This document shows, one piece after another, positions 42,319-50,960 of a DNA stretch of 64,000 bases (within the stretch, counting starts at the first letter, position 1; each line of letters opens with the position of its first letter). Both the position numbers and the translations under genes were made by a program. Under the pieces are notes generated by a model. The model saw only the letters and a list, made by a program, of their open reading frames with translations, made no database searches and was not told where the DNA came from. The stretch comes from Pseudanabaenaceae cyanobacterium SKYG29 (GTDB lineage: Bacteria > Cyanobacteriota > Cyanobacteriia > Pseudanabaenales > Pseudanabaenaceae): NCBI GenBank assembly GCA_025055675.1, contig JANWWT010000001.1:682001-746000 (forward strand), read 5' to 3'.

Positions 42319-43483
42319 AACCAAGGAAACGTTCCGCGCAACGGACAAAAATTTCTACCCCTGTCCCCAGTACAGTTTCATCAAAGTCAAAGCGGGGGTG
42401 ATGGTGGGGGTAATGTAAACCTTTGGCGGGGTTAGCGCTACCCAAGAAGAAGAAACACCCAGGTACTTCTTGTAGGAAAAAGGACATATCCTCTGCTGCT
42501 AATGTTGCACAGTTGGGTACCACTTCTAAATCGATCGTCTCTTGTACTACCGATCGCACTAATTCTGTCATTGCGGGGTGATTGACGACAGGGGGATAAC
42601 ACTTCTGGTAGTCCAGAGTATAACTGGCACCGTAGCTAGCACAAATACCTTGTAGAATCTGCTCAATCCTCTGATAGATTACATCTCCCACCCTAGGGGA
42701 AAAGTAACGCACTGTGCCGCTGAGGTGGGCCTCTTGGGCAATGACATTGGGAGCTGTCCCAGCCTGTAACTTGCCGATCGTGACCACAGCGCTATCCAGG
42801 GGATCAATATTGCGGCTGACAATGGTTTGCAGAGCACTTACTACTTGGGCAGCTACTACTACCGCATCGATCGTTTGTTGGGGGATCGCTCCGTGCCCTC
42901 CCTTGCCGGTAATAGTGCAATGGAAGATGTCCACCGCTGCCATTAGTGCCCCCTGTTTCAGCCCGATCGTGCCTAAGGGGAGATTGTTCCAGATATGCAA
43001 CCCCAGAATGCCATCTACCTTGGGATTCGCCAAAACTCCCGCCGTAATCATAGGTTTTGCCCCCCCTGGTCCCTCCTCGGCGGGCTGAAAAATCACTTTT
43101 ACTGTGCCCTTGAGTTCCTGACGGTGTTGCCAGAGGTAATAGGCTGTACCCAGAGCGATCGCTGTATGCCCATCATGGCCGCAAGCATGCATCAGTCCGT
43201 CGATTTGGGAGCGGTATTCCACCATGTTTAGCTCCTGGATAGGCAGAGCATCCATATCTGCCCTGATTGCCAATACCTTGCCCCCTGACCCATCAGAAAT
43301 TGTCGCTACCACCCCTGTATCCAGTAGTACTTCATAGGGGATGCCCCACTCCCGCAGGTGGGATTGAATAAAGGCACTAGTTTGCTTCTCCTTAAAGCCC
43401 AATTCCGGGAAACGGTGGAAGTGCCTACGCCAGCGAATCAGACTTGACTGCAATTGTCGAATCTCTGGTCTGACTCCTACCAT
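42302..43483 (-). CDS. M20-family amidohydrolase
   Basis: A 393-residue zinc hydrolase of the IAA-amino-acid/N-acyl-amino-acid amidohydrolase group. Metal and catalytic motifs: IRADMDALPI, HACGHDGHT near residue 102, FQPAEEGPGGAKPM with the catalytic Glu pair, LHIWNNLPLG, and the late PHHHPRFDFDE. The dimerisation domain lies at about 180-290. Substrate is probably an N-acyl amino acid or amide but is not shown. ATG 43483 is preferred to the TTG one codon before. Confidence 0.9.
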   Translation of the reverse strand: MVGVRPEIRQLQSSLIRWRRHFHRFPELGFKEKQTSAFIQSHLREWGIPYEVLLDTGVVATISDGSGGKVLAIRADMDALPIQELNMVEYRSQIDGLMHACGHDGHTAIALGTAYYLWQHRQELKGTVKVIFQPAEEGPGGAKPMITAGVLANPKVDGILGLHIWNNLPLGTIGLKQGALMAAVDIFHCTITGKGGHGAIPQQTIDAVVVAAQVVSALQTIVSRNIDPLDSAVVTIGKLQAGTAPNVIAQEAHLSGTVRYFSPRVGDVIYQRIEQILQGICASYGASYTLDYQKCYPPVVNHPAMTELVRSVVQETIDLEVVPNCATLAAEDMSFFLQEVPGCFFFLGSANPAKGLHYPHHHPRFDFDETVLGTGVEIFVRCAERFLGYAPAN

Positions 43484-43548
43484 CAAAATTCCCCTAGGAT
43501 ATTAGCCTTATATTGTAGCTCAGTAGGTCTGAGTTGTTTGCAGCCACT

Positions 43549-44073
43549 TTAGGACAAGGGTTCCCCTATTTGGGAGAGATCGAGGGCGTACCCCGCTACT
43601 ACCAATACAACCCGATCGGCGATTTTACTAACTTCCCGCACCAGAACTCCCAGGCGGTCACAGAATAATCTGCCGAGGGGATAGGGAGATACCAAGCCCC
43701 AACCCACTTCCTCTGCTACGATAACGATCTCGGCTGGGGACAGTTGCAAAGCGGTAAGGAAATCTTGGCAGTATTGCTCCCATTGGGGAGAGGAGAGGAG
43801 GTTAGTGACCCAAGTACCCAGGGAATCAATGAGGACAAAGGCAGGGGAGGGGAGAGAGGGGAGCACGGTGGGCAAATCAATGGGTATTTCCAGCACTTGC
43901 CAGTGAGGGGGGCGGCGATAGCGGTGTCGGGCAATTCTGTCCTGCCATTCGGGGTCATCGGGGTAGTTTTGAGCAGTAGCGATATAGATAACCGGCAGAG
44001 AAGAGGAGAGGGCTAATTTTTCTGCCCATTCACTCTTACCCGATCGGGTTGGTCCTGTCACCAAGGTGATCAC
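43549..44073 (-). CDS. cobU: Adenosylcobinamide kinase/guanylyltransferase
   Basis: Phosphorylates adenosylcobinamide and then adds GMP in the nucleotide-loop part of B12 synthesis (CobU/CobP). The P-loop is VTGPTRSGKSEWAEKLA at residues 4-20, the guanylated His is in RHRYRRPPHW (near residue 50), and VLIDSLGTWVTNLL and VAEEVGWGLVS are standard. The GTG start overlaps the chlI stop by 4 nt (GTGA), tying expression of a B12 gene to a chelatase subunit gene. Confidence 0.94.
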   Translation of the reverse strand: MITLVTGPTRSGKSEWAEKLALSSSLPVIYIATAQNYPDDPEWQDRIARHRYRRPPHWQVLEIPIDLPTVLPSLPSPAFVLIDSLGTWVTNLLSSPQWEQYCQDFLTALQLSPAEIVIVAEEVGWGLVSPYPLGRLFCDRLGVLVREVSKIADRVVLVVAGYALDLSQIGEPLS

Positions 44074-45113
44074 GCTACTTGGGCAAACACTTCCTGGAAT
44101 ACCTTTTGCACCCTATCCCCTGAGTCAATAGAAGCTAGGGGGTCTTTGCGGAGGCGGTGGCGCAGACAGAGAACTATTACTTTTTCTATATCCCCCACTG
44201 TCACAGTTGTTCTGCCTTCATAGGCACAGAGAGCTTTAGCAGCACGGTTAGTGACAATATCCCCCCGCAGTCCATCCACGTCCAGTTGGGCACAGACTTG
44301 GGAAATCTTCAGTTTTAACTCCTGGGGCACTGTGACCTGGGGTAACAGTTGTTGAGCTGCCGTAATTCTGTGCTCTAATTCTGCCTGCGCACTGGCATAG
44401 GCACTCAGAAAGGCATAGGGATTCTGGTCAAACTGGGTGCGTTGTTCAACAATTTTCACCCGTAGTTCAGGGTCTTTGACTGTCCTAATCTGGGCGTGCA
44501 TACCAAAGCGATCGAGTAATTGGGGGCGCAATTCTCCCTCCTCGGGATTACCTGACCCCACTAGCACAAATCTAGCCGGATGACGAATGGAAATCCCTTC
44601 CCTTTCTACGGTATTCCAGCCAGAAGCCGCTGCATCCAACAGCACATCTACTAAGTGGTCATCTAACAAATTCACTTCATCGATGTATAAAATGCCCCGA
44701 TTTGCTTTTGCTAACAGACCAGGCTCAAAGGCTTTTACTCCCTCACTTAACGCCCGCTCAATATCGATCGTGCCGCATACTCTATCTTCTGTTGCTCCCA
44801 GGGGCAAATCCACCATGGCTACTTTTTTGCGCACAATCGGTAATACTTCTCCCCGCGCTAGGCGCTCCCGCACAAACTCACTCTGCAGCTCACTGTCAGT
44901 CGGGTGACTATTAAAGGGGTCATCAGCCACAACTTCAATTTCGGGGAGCAAGTCCGCTAAGGCACGGATGGTTGTAGATTTACCCGTACCCCGATCGCCC
45001 ATGATCATCACACCGCCAATTTTGGGGTCAATGACATTGAGGATCAGGGCAAGTTTCATCTCCTCCTGCCCGATGATGGCACTAAAGGGAAAAACAGGAC
45101 GCTTTTGGTTCAA
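44070..45113 (-). CDS. chlI: Magnesium chelatase ATPase subunit ChlI
   Basis: AAA+ motor of Mg chelatase, the first committed step to chlorophyll; it works with ChlD and ChlH. FPFSAIIGQEEMKLALILN, MIMGDRGTGKSTTIRAL (Walker A near residue 45), RGILYIDEVNLLDDHLVDVLLDAA (Walker B) and VLVGSGNPEEGELRPQLLDRFG (sensor region) are all intact; length 347 is normal. No in-frame ATG lies near the conserved start, so TTG 45113 is the likely start. Translational coupling to cobU fits the idea that ChlI also serves the CobN chelatase in cyanobacteria. Confidence 0.95.
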   Translation of the reverse strand: MNQKRPVFPFSAIIGQEEMKLALILNVIDPKIGGVMIMGDRGTGKSTTIRALADLLPEIEVVADDPFNSHPTDSELQSEFVRERLARGEVLPIVRKKVAMVDLPLGATEDRVCGTIDIERALSEGVKAFEPGLLAKANRGILYIDEVNLLDDHLVDVLLDAAASGWNTVEREGISIRHPARFVLVGSGNPEEGELRPQLLDRFGMHAQIRTVKDPELRVKIVEQRTQFDQNPYAFLSAYASAQAELEHRITAAQQLLPQVTVPQELKLKISQVCAQLDVDGLRGDIVTNRAAKALCAYEGRTTVTVGDIEKVIVLCLRHRLRKDPLASIDSGDRVQKVFQEVFAQVA

Positions 45114-45441
45114 GGTAATTGTTTGGCTAACTACTCTTCCAGTATAGCGGTTGCTTCTGCTGCCAATAACTGGGAAATAACTGTTCTAATTTGCTAATCT
45201 CTATACCTTAGCATCGGTTGATTTTAACAGAGCTATGAACAGGATAGGAGAGCACTAACAGCATTTTCCCAAGGTGTAGCACGATGTCATTTGTTTGTCT
45301 TCTGCCCCTGCCTACCGACTGTTCTGCCAAAATATACAGAAAGGTATGCCTGTGATGATTGTTGCCAAGCGTGGTTAAAATACACTACTAGGCTTTCGGG
45401 GGATACAGGGAAACCTATTGGACAAAAAACAAAGTAATAAC
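45114..45441. other. Gap between chlI and the integrase gene; no gene seen
   Basis: 328 bp between divergent genes. No tRNA, riboswitch or direct repeat that could serve as an attachment site was recognised. TAAAAT at 45376-45381 is a possible -10 for the integrase gene but there is no matching -35. Confidence 0.5.
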
Positions 45442-46575
45442 ATGAAACGCAAAAAACAAAAACGCCACCGCAAAGGGGAAGTTGCTGTCTGTGACGATCG
45501 GGGCAATCTACGTCTAGTTTTTAGTTTCCATAAACAGAGGTTTTTTTGGAGCCTACGCCTGCCCGATACACCCCATAACCGCCTCATTGCCCATCAAAAA
45601 GCCTTGAAAATTCGTCAGGACATTGAACTAGGGCTATTTCGCCCAGAAAATAAGTCTTTATACATAACTAACGAACGCCCAGAGGGTCAGACCGTCCGTT
45701 TAGCAGAACTGTGGCAGCGATTTGTCGACTACCAAAAGCAAATTCTCTCCCCCACCACGATCGTTAACAGCTATGAGGCAGTCACACGCTATCTAGCCAA
45801 ATGTTCTACAGAAGGACTGCAAGACCCTGTTAGCCTGCGGGGAGAGCTACTACAAATTACGACCAAAGGGCAAGCCCAGGATGCGCTGATGTACCTGTCT
45901 AAGTGTTGTCAGTGGGGTATAAAACATGGATTGCTCGATCGGAATCCCTTTGCGGGTATGTACAGAGAAATCAAAACCAATAAACCTACTGCTCCTGTTG
46001 CCTTTACACGGGAAGAAAGAGATCAGATTATTGCTGCCTTTGTCAATCATTCCACCTACAGCCACTATGCCCCCCTGGTGAAATTTTTGTTTTGGACTGG
46101 CTGTCGTCCCTGTGAAGCAGTGGGACTGAAATGGTCTGCTGTTGCCTTAGATTGCAGTTTTGTCCAGTTTGCTGCCAGCATTGTTATAGCAGGCAGTAAG
46201 CTAATAGAACGCCAATCCACTAAAACCGGTGTTGTACGCAAGTTTCCCTGTAATCAAGCATTGCAAGAACTACTGCAGTCCCTCGATCGTTCTACTAATC
46301 CCCTCGTCTTTCCCAGCAAAAGGGGCAAACCAATCAACATCAGGAACTTCAACGTAGGAGCGTGGCGGGGGGTATTAGCTAGTTTAGGCTTGGATTACAA
46401 AAATGGCATCCGCATGACCCCCTACAACTGCCGTGACACCTTTATCAGTCTGCAAATTGCGGCTGGTGTTTCCTCCGATGTTGTTGCCTACTGGGTCGGC
46501 AATTCCCCCGCTGTTATCCGTCAAAAATACCTAGACCCCGCTGCCCTTGACCGCCTTGCCCCTGTGCTAGGCTAA
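45442..46575 (+). CDS. Tyrosine-recombinase integrase
   Basis: A 377-residue site-specific recombinase. The N-terminus is very basic, followed by an arm-type DNA-binding part, a SAM-like core-binding domain (about 80-175) and the catalytic domain. Catalytic positions: Arg in FWTGCRPCEAVGL (about 225), Arg in TPYNCRDTFISLQ, and the Tyr in IRQKYLD near the end. The usual His residues are replaced (YNCR, and WVGNS in place of LGHS), a variation also common among cyanobacterial integrases. It is followed by 600 bp without a clear gene and then a damaged glycosyltransferase gene. ATG 45442 is preferred to the TTG at 45418. Confidence 0.88.
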   Translation: MKRKKQKRHRKGEVAVCDDRGNLRLVFSFHKQRFFWSLRLPDTPHNRLIAHQKALKIRQDIELGLFRPENKSLYITNERPEGQTVRLAELWQRFVDYQKQILSPTTIVNSYEAVTRYLAKCSTEGLQDPVSLRGELLQITTKGQAQDALMYLSKCCQWGIKHGLLDRNPFAGMYREIKTNKPTAPVAFTREERDQIIAAFVNHSTYSHYAPLVKFLFWTGCRPCEAVGLKWSAVALDCSFVQFAASIVIAGSKLIERQSTKTGVVRKFPCNQALQELLQSLDRSTNPLVFPSKRGKPINIRNFNVGAWRGVLASLGLDYKNGIRMTPYNCRDTFISLQIAAGVSSDVVAYWVGNSPAVIRQKYLDPAALDRLAPVLG

Positions 46576-47175
46576 ATGGTGATTCCATCTCTAGAGACTA
46601 GGTACAGACCGATGGTGTAGCTCCCGTGATCGCCTGCGACAGAAAAATGTCAAATAGAACTTAACAAAATATTATGGTGTAGATCATCTTTGCCATGACC
46701 AAACCAGCACAGTTCACCCATTTACATCTCCTCCCATCAACTATAACAGTAGATAAACCATCAGAACAACCCATATATTTTTAGTGATAAGCTTACCGAA
46801 TTTTAATTCTTCCCGCCAAAATTGCACAGCATCTATACCTCCCATTCCAAAGGGCTTACAAGGTCGTCTAACTAGTGGCATTCCATTTGACAAGTGTTAG
46901 ACAGAATTTGGCATAAGCACTTTACCGGCGTTAATCCGTCCTTTACCCATGCTCCTTTGTTAACTGGTGTTCCCTGTGGTATACCCAAGGGCTATCTTTA
47001 TAGCAAAACTTTTCCCTGCCTCGTTTGTGTATGTCCTGATACAAATTCACACAGTGGGCACCGCTAGTCTGCTACTATGCCTTTTATTTAACATGGTAAT
47101 GATTTCCCAGTTATTATTTCCTTGAAGTTTCTACTAGAATATTATTAAGTAGATTATCTTCGCTCCTGGGAGATT
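46576..47175. other. 600-bp region without a recognisable gene, after the integrase
   Basis: AT-rich and nearly free of CGATCG motifs, unlike the rest of the window. All long frames are interrupted. A 46-codon minus-strand frame at 46741-46881 (MPLVRRPCKPFGMGG...) has no known match. It may contain decayed mobile-element DNA or the recombination site of the integrase, but no paired repeats were identified by eye. Confidence 0.5.
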
Positions 47176-48702
47176 ATGGGGGGACTGGCCAAGGACTTGG
47201 TAATATGGAACCTGTTCCTAGACCCAATTTTTCTGCGCACTGTCTTTACTACTAACTTCCCCCACATTCTACAAAGTTTGGGCATCAGTTTAGCAGTGTC
47301 CACCTACCAAGCAGGTTTTTTAATCATAGTGAGGGCGGATGGAGATAAACTCAATACCCACTTCCGTAAGTTCGACAAGCCTATGGGACTGGCAGCGGAT
47401 GGTGAAAAAATTGCCCTCGGTTCCAGTTATCAGATTTTGGAATTCCGCAATTTGCCAGCTGTCACTGCTAAATTGATCCCTCCCTACAAACACGATGCCT
47501 GTTATCTTCTCCGTCAATCCCATATTACGGGAGATATTGACATCCATGAAATGGCTTATGCAGATGATGAAATTTGGTTTATCAATACTAAGCTTTCCTG
47601 TCTTTGCACGATCGATCGCGTCCACAGTTTTGTACCCCAGTGGCGGCCACCGTTTATTTCGGGTTACGATTTAACCGATCGGTGTCATTTGAATGGCTTG
47701 GGGGTGAGGGAGGGCAAACCCCGCTATGTTACAGCTTTAGGGGAGACAGATACACCTAACGGCTGGCGCGCAAATAGAGCTAGGGGTGGGATATTGATGG
47801 ATATAGCAACCAATGAGTTTATCTGTCGGGGGTTGTCTATGCCCCATTCCCCTAGATGGTACAGAGATAGGTTATGGGTGTTGGAGTCAGGTAAAGGTAG
47901 TGTTGCCACCGTTGACTTACGAACGGGAGCACTAACCACAGTGGCAGAACTGCCAGTTTTTACCAGGGGGATAGATTTTTGGGGTAATCTAGCTTTCATT
48001 GGTCTTTCGCAAGTGCGGGAAACTGCTGTGTTTAGCGGTATTCCCCTTACCCAGAGATTGACAGAGCGAATTTGTGGTATATGGATTGTCAATATTGTTA
48101 CAGGAGAAACATTGGGATTTTTACGATTTATAGAGGGAGTGCAGGAAATTTTTGCCATCTCTGTTTTACCCCATCGTTATCCTGAGGTGCTGGAGACTAA
48201 CGACGTTCACTTGACTAACTCTTTCTTTTTACCTGATGAGGCTGTTTGTCAATTTGTACAGACTGAACTGTCCACGCCCCCAGAACGAGTGATTGACTCC
48301 TTTTCTGTCATCATACCTGTGTACAACACTAACAGGAGAGGCAAGGGGGTTCTAGAAAGGACACTCAAGAGTATAGAGGCTAGCATTGATTACTACTTAG
48401 CACAGGAGAAACCAGAACACCACTGTAAATATGAGGTAATACTAGTGAATGACGGCTCTACAGATAATACCTGGGAGATAGTCCAACAGTTTGTCCGGGG
48501 TAAATCTTTCTATCGTTTGATAGAACATGACCGGAAGCGGGGGCGACCAGCAGCACGCAATACAGGGGCAAGGGCAGCCACAGGCAAGGTGTTATTTTTC
48601 TGTAATGATGATGACCTCTACTATCCGCAACATATTTACTCTGCTTTGCTACTCTGCTTTGCAGTTAATGAGTCGTCCAGTGAATACAAGTGCCAAGTTT
48701 AG
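47176..48702 (+). CDS. Multi-domain glycosyltransferase, 5-prime part (TIGR03032-like domain plus GT2), frameshifted
   Basis: The first 360 residues resemble the TIGR03032/DUF4915 family, a predicted beta-propeller-like protein of unknown role (STYQAGFLIIVR, IHEMAYADDEIWFINTKLSCL, HLNGLGVREGKPRYVTALGETD, GWR near 205). Residues about 375-495 are a GT2 glycosyltransferase start (FSVIIPVYNT, VILVNDGSTDNTWEI, FFCNDDDLYYPQHI). At 48637-48662 a perfect 13-bp tandem duplication shifts the frame and the product stops after VNESSSEYKCQV. Removing one copy joins it (HIYSALQLMSRPVN) to the frame ending at 50323, giving one protein of about 1,045 residues. Likely cell-surface glycan synthesis. Confidence 0.8.
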   Translation: MGGLAKDLVIWNLFLDPIFLRTVFTTNFPHILQSLGISLAVSTYQAGFLIIVRADGDKLNTHFRKFDKPMGLAADGEKIALGSSYQILEFRNLPAVTAKLIPPYKHDACYLLRQSHITGDIDIHEMAYADDEIWFINTKLSCLCTIDRVHSFVPQWRPPFISGYDLTDRCHLNGLGVREGKPRYVTALGETDTPNGWRANRARGGILMDIATNEFICRGLSMPHSPRWYRDRLWVLESGKGSVATVDLRTGALTTVAELPVFTRGIDFWGNLAFIGLSQVRETAVFSGIPLTQRLTERICGIWIVNIVTGETLGFLRFIEGVQEIFAISVLPHRYPEVLETNDVHLTNSFFLPDEAVCQFVQTELSTPPERVIDSFSVIIPVYNTNRRGKGVLERTLKSIEASIDYYLAQEKPEHHCKYEVILVNDGSTDNTWEIVQQFVRGKSFYRLIEHDRKRGRPAARNTGARAATGKVLFFCNDDDLYYPQHIYSALLLCFAVNESSSEYKCQV

Positions 48703-50323
48703 GCTGCCTTTTAATTTGCCAGCGGCGGTGCAGATGGGCGTACACACTGCTGATCCTCTACATCCCTACTGGAAAGCACAAATGGAAAGGGTTATTTGTC
48801 TGAATTTGTGTGTCAGAAAGGAAGCCCATGATTTTATAGAGGGGTTTCCTGAAGATGAGTTGGATAAGGCAGATGGGGTGTATACCAATTGTTTGGCTAA
48901 TTTTTGTGCGATCGTTTCCTCTGCAGAGGAGACGGTGGAGTATATGCGCTATCCAGGCAATTCCTTCGATCGGCAGTTACAGCAGTTGCAGAATGCCCCA
49001 AGCACTGTGGACTTGTCTATCTCGCCGGCTGAGCAGGCGGGGCTTGATTGCCAGCATCGTTTACAGTATTTGGCAGAAAAACTCCAGCGTCTGTCCAGGG
49101 AAAACCCTGACGTTATGTTGCAGTGGGGGAATGATTTGTATAACCAGGGGGATTTAGATTCAGCTTTGCAGTATTATCAGCGCTGCCTCGAACTAGACCC
49201 TGACTTTTTACAAGCGAAGTATAACATGGCAACTACTCTCCTAGACCTAGATAGACCCCAAGAGGCTTTCCCTATATTTGAGGAAATTGTCAAAATACAG
49301 CCTGATCACGCTGATGCTTGGAATTCCCTGGGGAGAATTTGTGCTCGTTATCGGGAGTGGGATAGGGCAATTGCATTTTACGAGAAGGCGGTTAGTATAC
49401 AACCCGATCAAGCGACCGCCCATTGGCATCTAGGCATAGAACTGTTACGAAAGGGTGACTTCATGCGAGGGTGGGAAGAATATGAATGGCGATGGCGAAC
49501 TCCCGGATTTACCCCTCTAAATGTCCCCAAACCCCGCTGGCAGGGGGAAGACATCAGTGACAAAACAATTCTGCTCTACACAGAGCAAGGCACAGAGGAG
49601 GCAATTCAGTTTATTCGTTACGCTCCAATCGTTAAACGCTTGTGTAAGCGCCTGCTAGTTTTGTGTCCCAAACAGCTGTACGGATTATTCAAATTGGTAG
49701 AAGGGATTGATGAACTGCTGTTAGCGGGAGAGATTCTCCTGTCCTCGTTTGATACCTATATTCCATTGTTAAGTGTGCCACAGGTCTTAAAAACTACTCT
49801 TGACAACATCCCTGCTGCTATTCCCTATATCACACCTGTTTTCAGACCGCAAATTGACGAATTCATGCAGGAGCATTTAGGTAAATTTAACGTTGGTTTT
49901 GCTTGGGCTAGTAATAACGATCTGCGATCCTGTCCAATTATTGATCTGTTACCAATTTTAGCCATGTCTGGAGTGACTTTTTTCAGTTTACAAAAGGGCG
50001 ATCGGGCAAGAGATTTACAACAATTACCAAATACTGTACAAGTGATAGACCTAGAACCCTACCTGAAAGACTATTTAGACCTAGCTTGGGCAATGACTAA
50101 GTTAGATTTGATTATCAGTGTTGATAGTTCTGTGCTGCATTTGGCAGGAGCAATAGGTAAACCCGCGTGGGGGATGCTTTGCTTTGTCCCTGATTGGCAG
50201 TGGTTGCGTTTACAGGAAACGAGTCCCTGGTATCCTTCCATGCGTCTGTTTTGGCAGCAAGAATACAAAAGCTGGGCAGAGGTGGTGGAAAGTGTACAAA
50301 GAGCACTGCTGCAGTTGCAATAG
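48527..50323 (+). CDS. Multi-domain glycosyltransferase, 3-prime part (rest of GT2, TPR, GT9-like), after frameshift
   Basis: In the frame-corrected gene the meaningful sequence starts at about 48663 (QLMSRPVNTSAKFR); the residues before it read a GT2 region out of frame. Next come the end of GT2 (VHTADPLHPYWKAQMERVICLNLCVRKEAHDFIEGFPE), three or four TPR units (DVMLQWGNDLYNQGDLDSAL to the WEEYEWRW region) and a C-terminal domain like heptosyltransferase/GT9 or the TPR-linked sugar transferases (LYTEQGTEEAIQFIRY, LDLIISVDSSVLHLAGAIGKPAWG). If expressed alone from 48527 or an internal start it would lack a working GT2 domain. Confidence 0.75.
   Translation: MTGSGGDQQHAIQGQGQPQARCYFSVMMMTSTIRNIFTLLCYSALQLMSRPVNTSAKFRLPFNLPAAVQMGVHTADPLHPYWKAQMERVICLNLCVRKEAHDFIEGFPEDELDKADGVYTNCLANFCAIVSSAEETVEYMRYPGNSFDRQLQQLQNAPSTVDLSISPAEQAGLDCQHRLQYLAEKLQRLSRENPDVMLQWGNDLYNQGDLDSALQYYQRCLELDPDFLQAKYNMATTLLDLDRPQEAFPIFEEIVKIQPDHADAWNSLGRICARYREWDRAIAFYEKAVSIQPDQATAHWHLGIELLRKGDFMRGWEEYEWRWRTPGFTPLNVPKPRWQGEDISDKTILLYTEQGTEEAIQFIRYAPIVKRLCKRLLVLCPKQLYGLFKLVEGIDELLLAGEILLSSFDTYIPLLSVPQVLKTTLDNIPAAIPYITPVFRPQIDEFMQEHLGKFNVGFAWASNNDLRSCPIIDLLPILAMSGVTFFSLQKGDRARDLQQLPNTVQVIDLEPYLKDYLDLAWAMTKLDLIISVDSSVLHLAGAIGKPAWGMLCFVPDWQWLRLQETSPWYPSMRLFWQQEYKSWAEVVESVQRALLQLQ
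48637..48662 (+). repeat. 13-bp perfect tandem duplication causing a frameshift
   Basis: TACTCTGCTTTGC occurs at 48637-48649 and again at 48650-48662 with no spacer. With a single copy the glycosyltransferase frame is continuous. Loss by replication slippage would restore the gene, so this could act as an on/off switch. Confidence 0.93.
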
Positions 50324-50525
50324 CTCCTATTACCTGAAAGATTTTGACAGGGGTTTAAGCAGCAAGGTGAGAAATGCAATCAACTAGGAGCTTACCTAAC
50401 TCAAATAGTTGTCAAAGAACTCAGCCACAAAGTTGTTAAAGGCTCTAGGGGAAAAGTAGCATAAGCGAAAAACAGCCCTGGAATTTGGCGTTTGTCACTA
50501 TTTTGCAGTTTTGGGGGTGAACAAA

Positions 50526-50954
50526 TTAGAGTAACCACCACATCAAAACAATTCCCACAATCGCCCCTACTACCACTTGCACAGGTGTGTGTCCTAAGAG
50601 TTCCTTGAGGGGGTCAGGGGGAGAATCCTCGTACAATTCCACCACAATTTGGTTAAGCAGTTGCGCTTGTTGACCTGCTGCCCGCCGAATCCCTGTAGCA
50701 TCATACATCACAATGACAGCAAAGACACAGGCAATAGCAAATAGCCCACTGTCCCAACCCTGGGTAAGACCAATCCCTGTTGCCAAAGCTGATACTAACG
50801 CGGAATGGGAACTAGGCATCCCCCCTGTTTCAAAAAACACCTGCAATTTCAAGCAGCGATGGCGAATACTCTCAATGATTACTTTAATCAGCTGTGCTAC
50901 CAGACTAGCACTCAGGGCAATCAATAACACACGGTTATCAAGGAGATGTTCCAT
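50526..50954 (-). CDS. Divergent PAP2-family protein (DUF212/YuiD type)
   Basis: A 142-residue membrane protein with about four helices. ETGGMPSSHSALVSALATGIG at residues 41-61 keeps the SxxH-type motif of acid phosphatase/vanadium haloperoxidase relatives, and MYDATGIRRAAGQQAQLLN follows, typical of the DUF212 family. Substrate unknown; lipid phosphate is plausible. It lies 6 nt after crtE, a neighbourhood common in cyanobacteria. Confidence 0.88.
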   Translation of the reverse strand: MEHLLDNRVLLIALSASLVAQLIKVIIESIRHRCLKLQVFFETGGMPSSHSALVSALATGIGLTQGWDSGLFAIACVFAVIVMYDATGIRRAAGQQAQLLNQIVVELYEDSPPDPLKELLGHTPVQVVVGAIVGIVLMWWLL

Positions 50955-50960
50955 ACTATG

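Noticed and set aside
45114-45441. tRNA gene serving as integrase attachment site
   Set aside because: No cloverleaf-like arms or TTCGAATC-type T-loop was found on either strand.
46741-46881. 46-codon minus-strand frame after the integrase
   Set aside because: Short, without ribosome binding site or recognisable motif; in AT-rich DNA a frame of this length is expected by chance.
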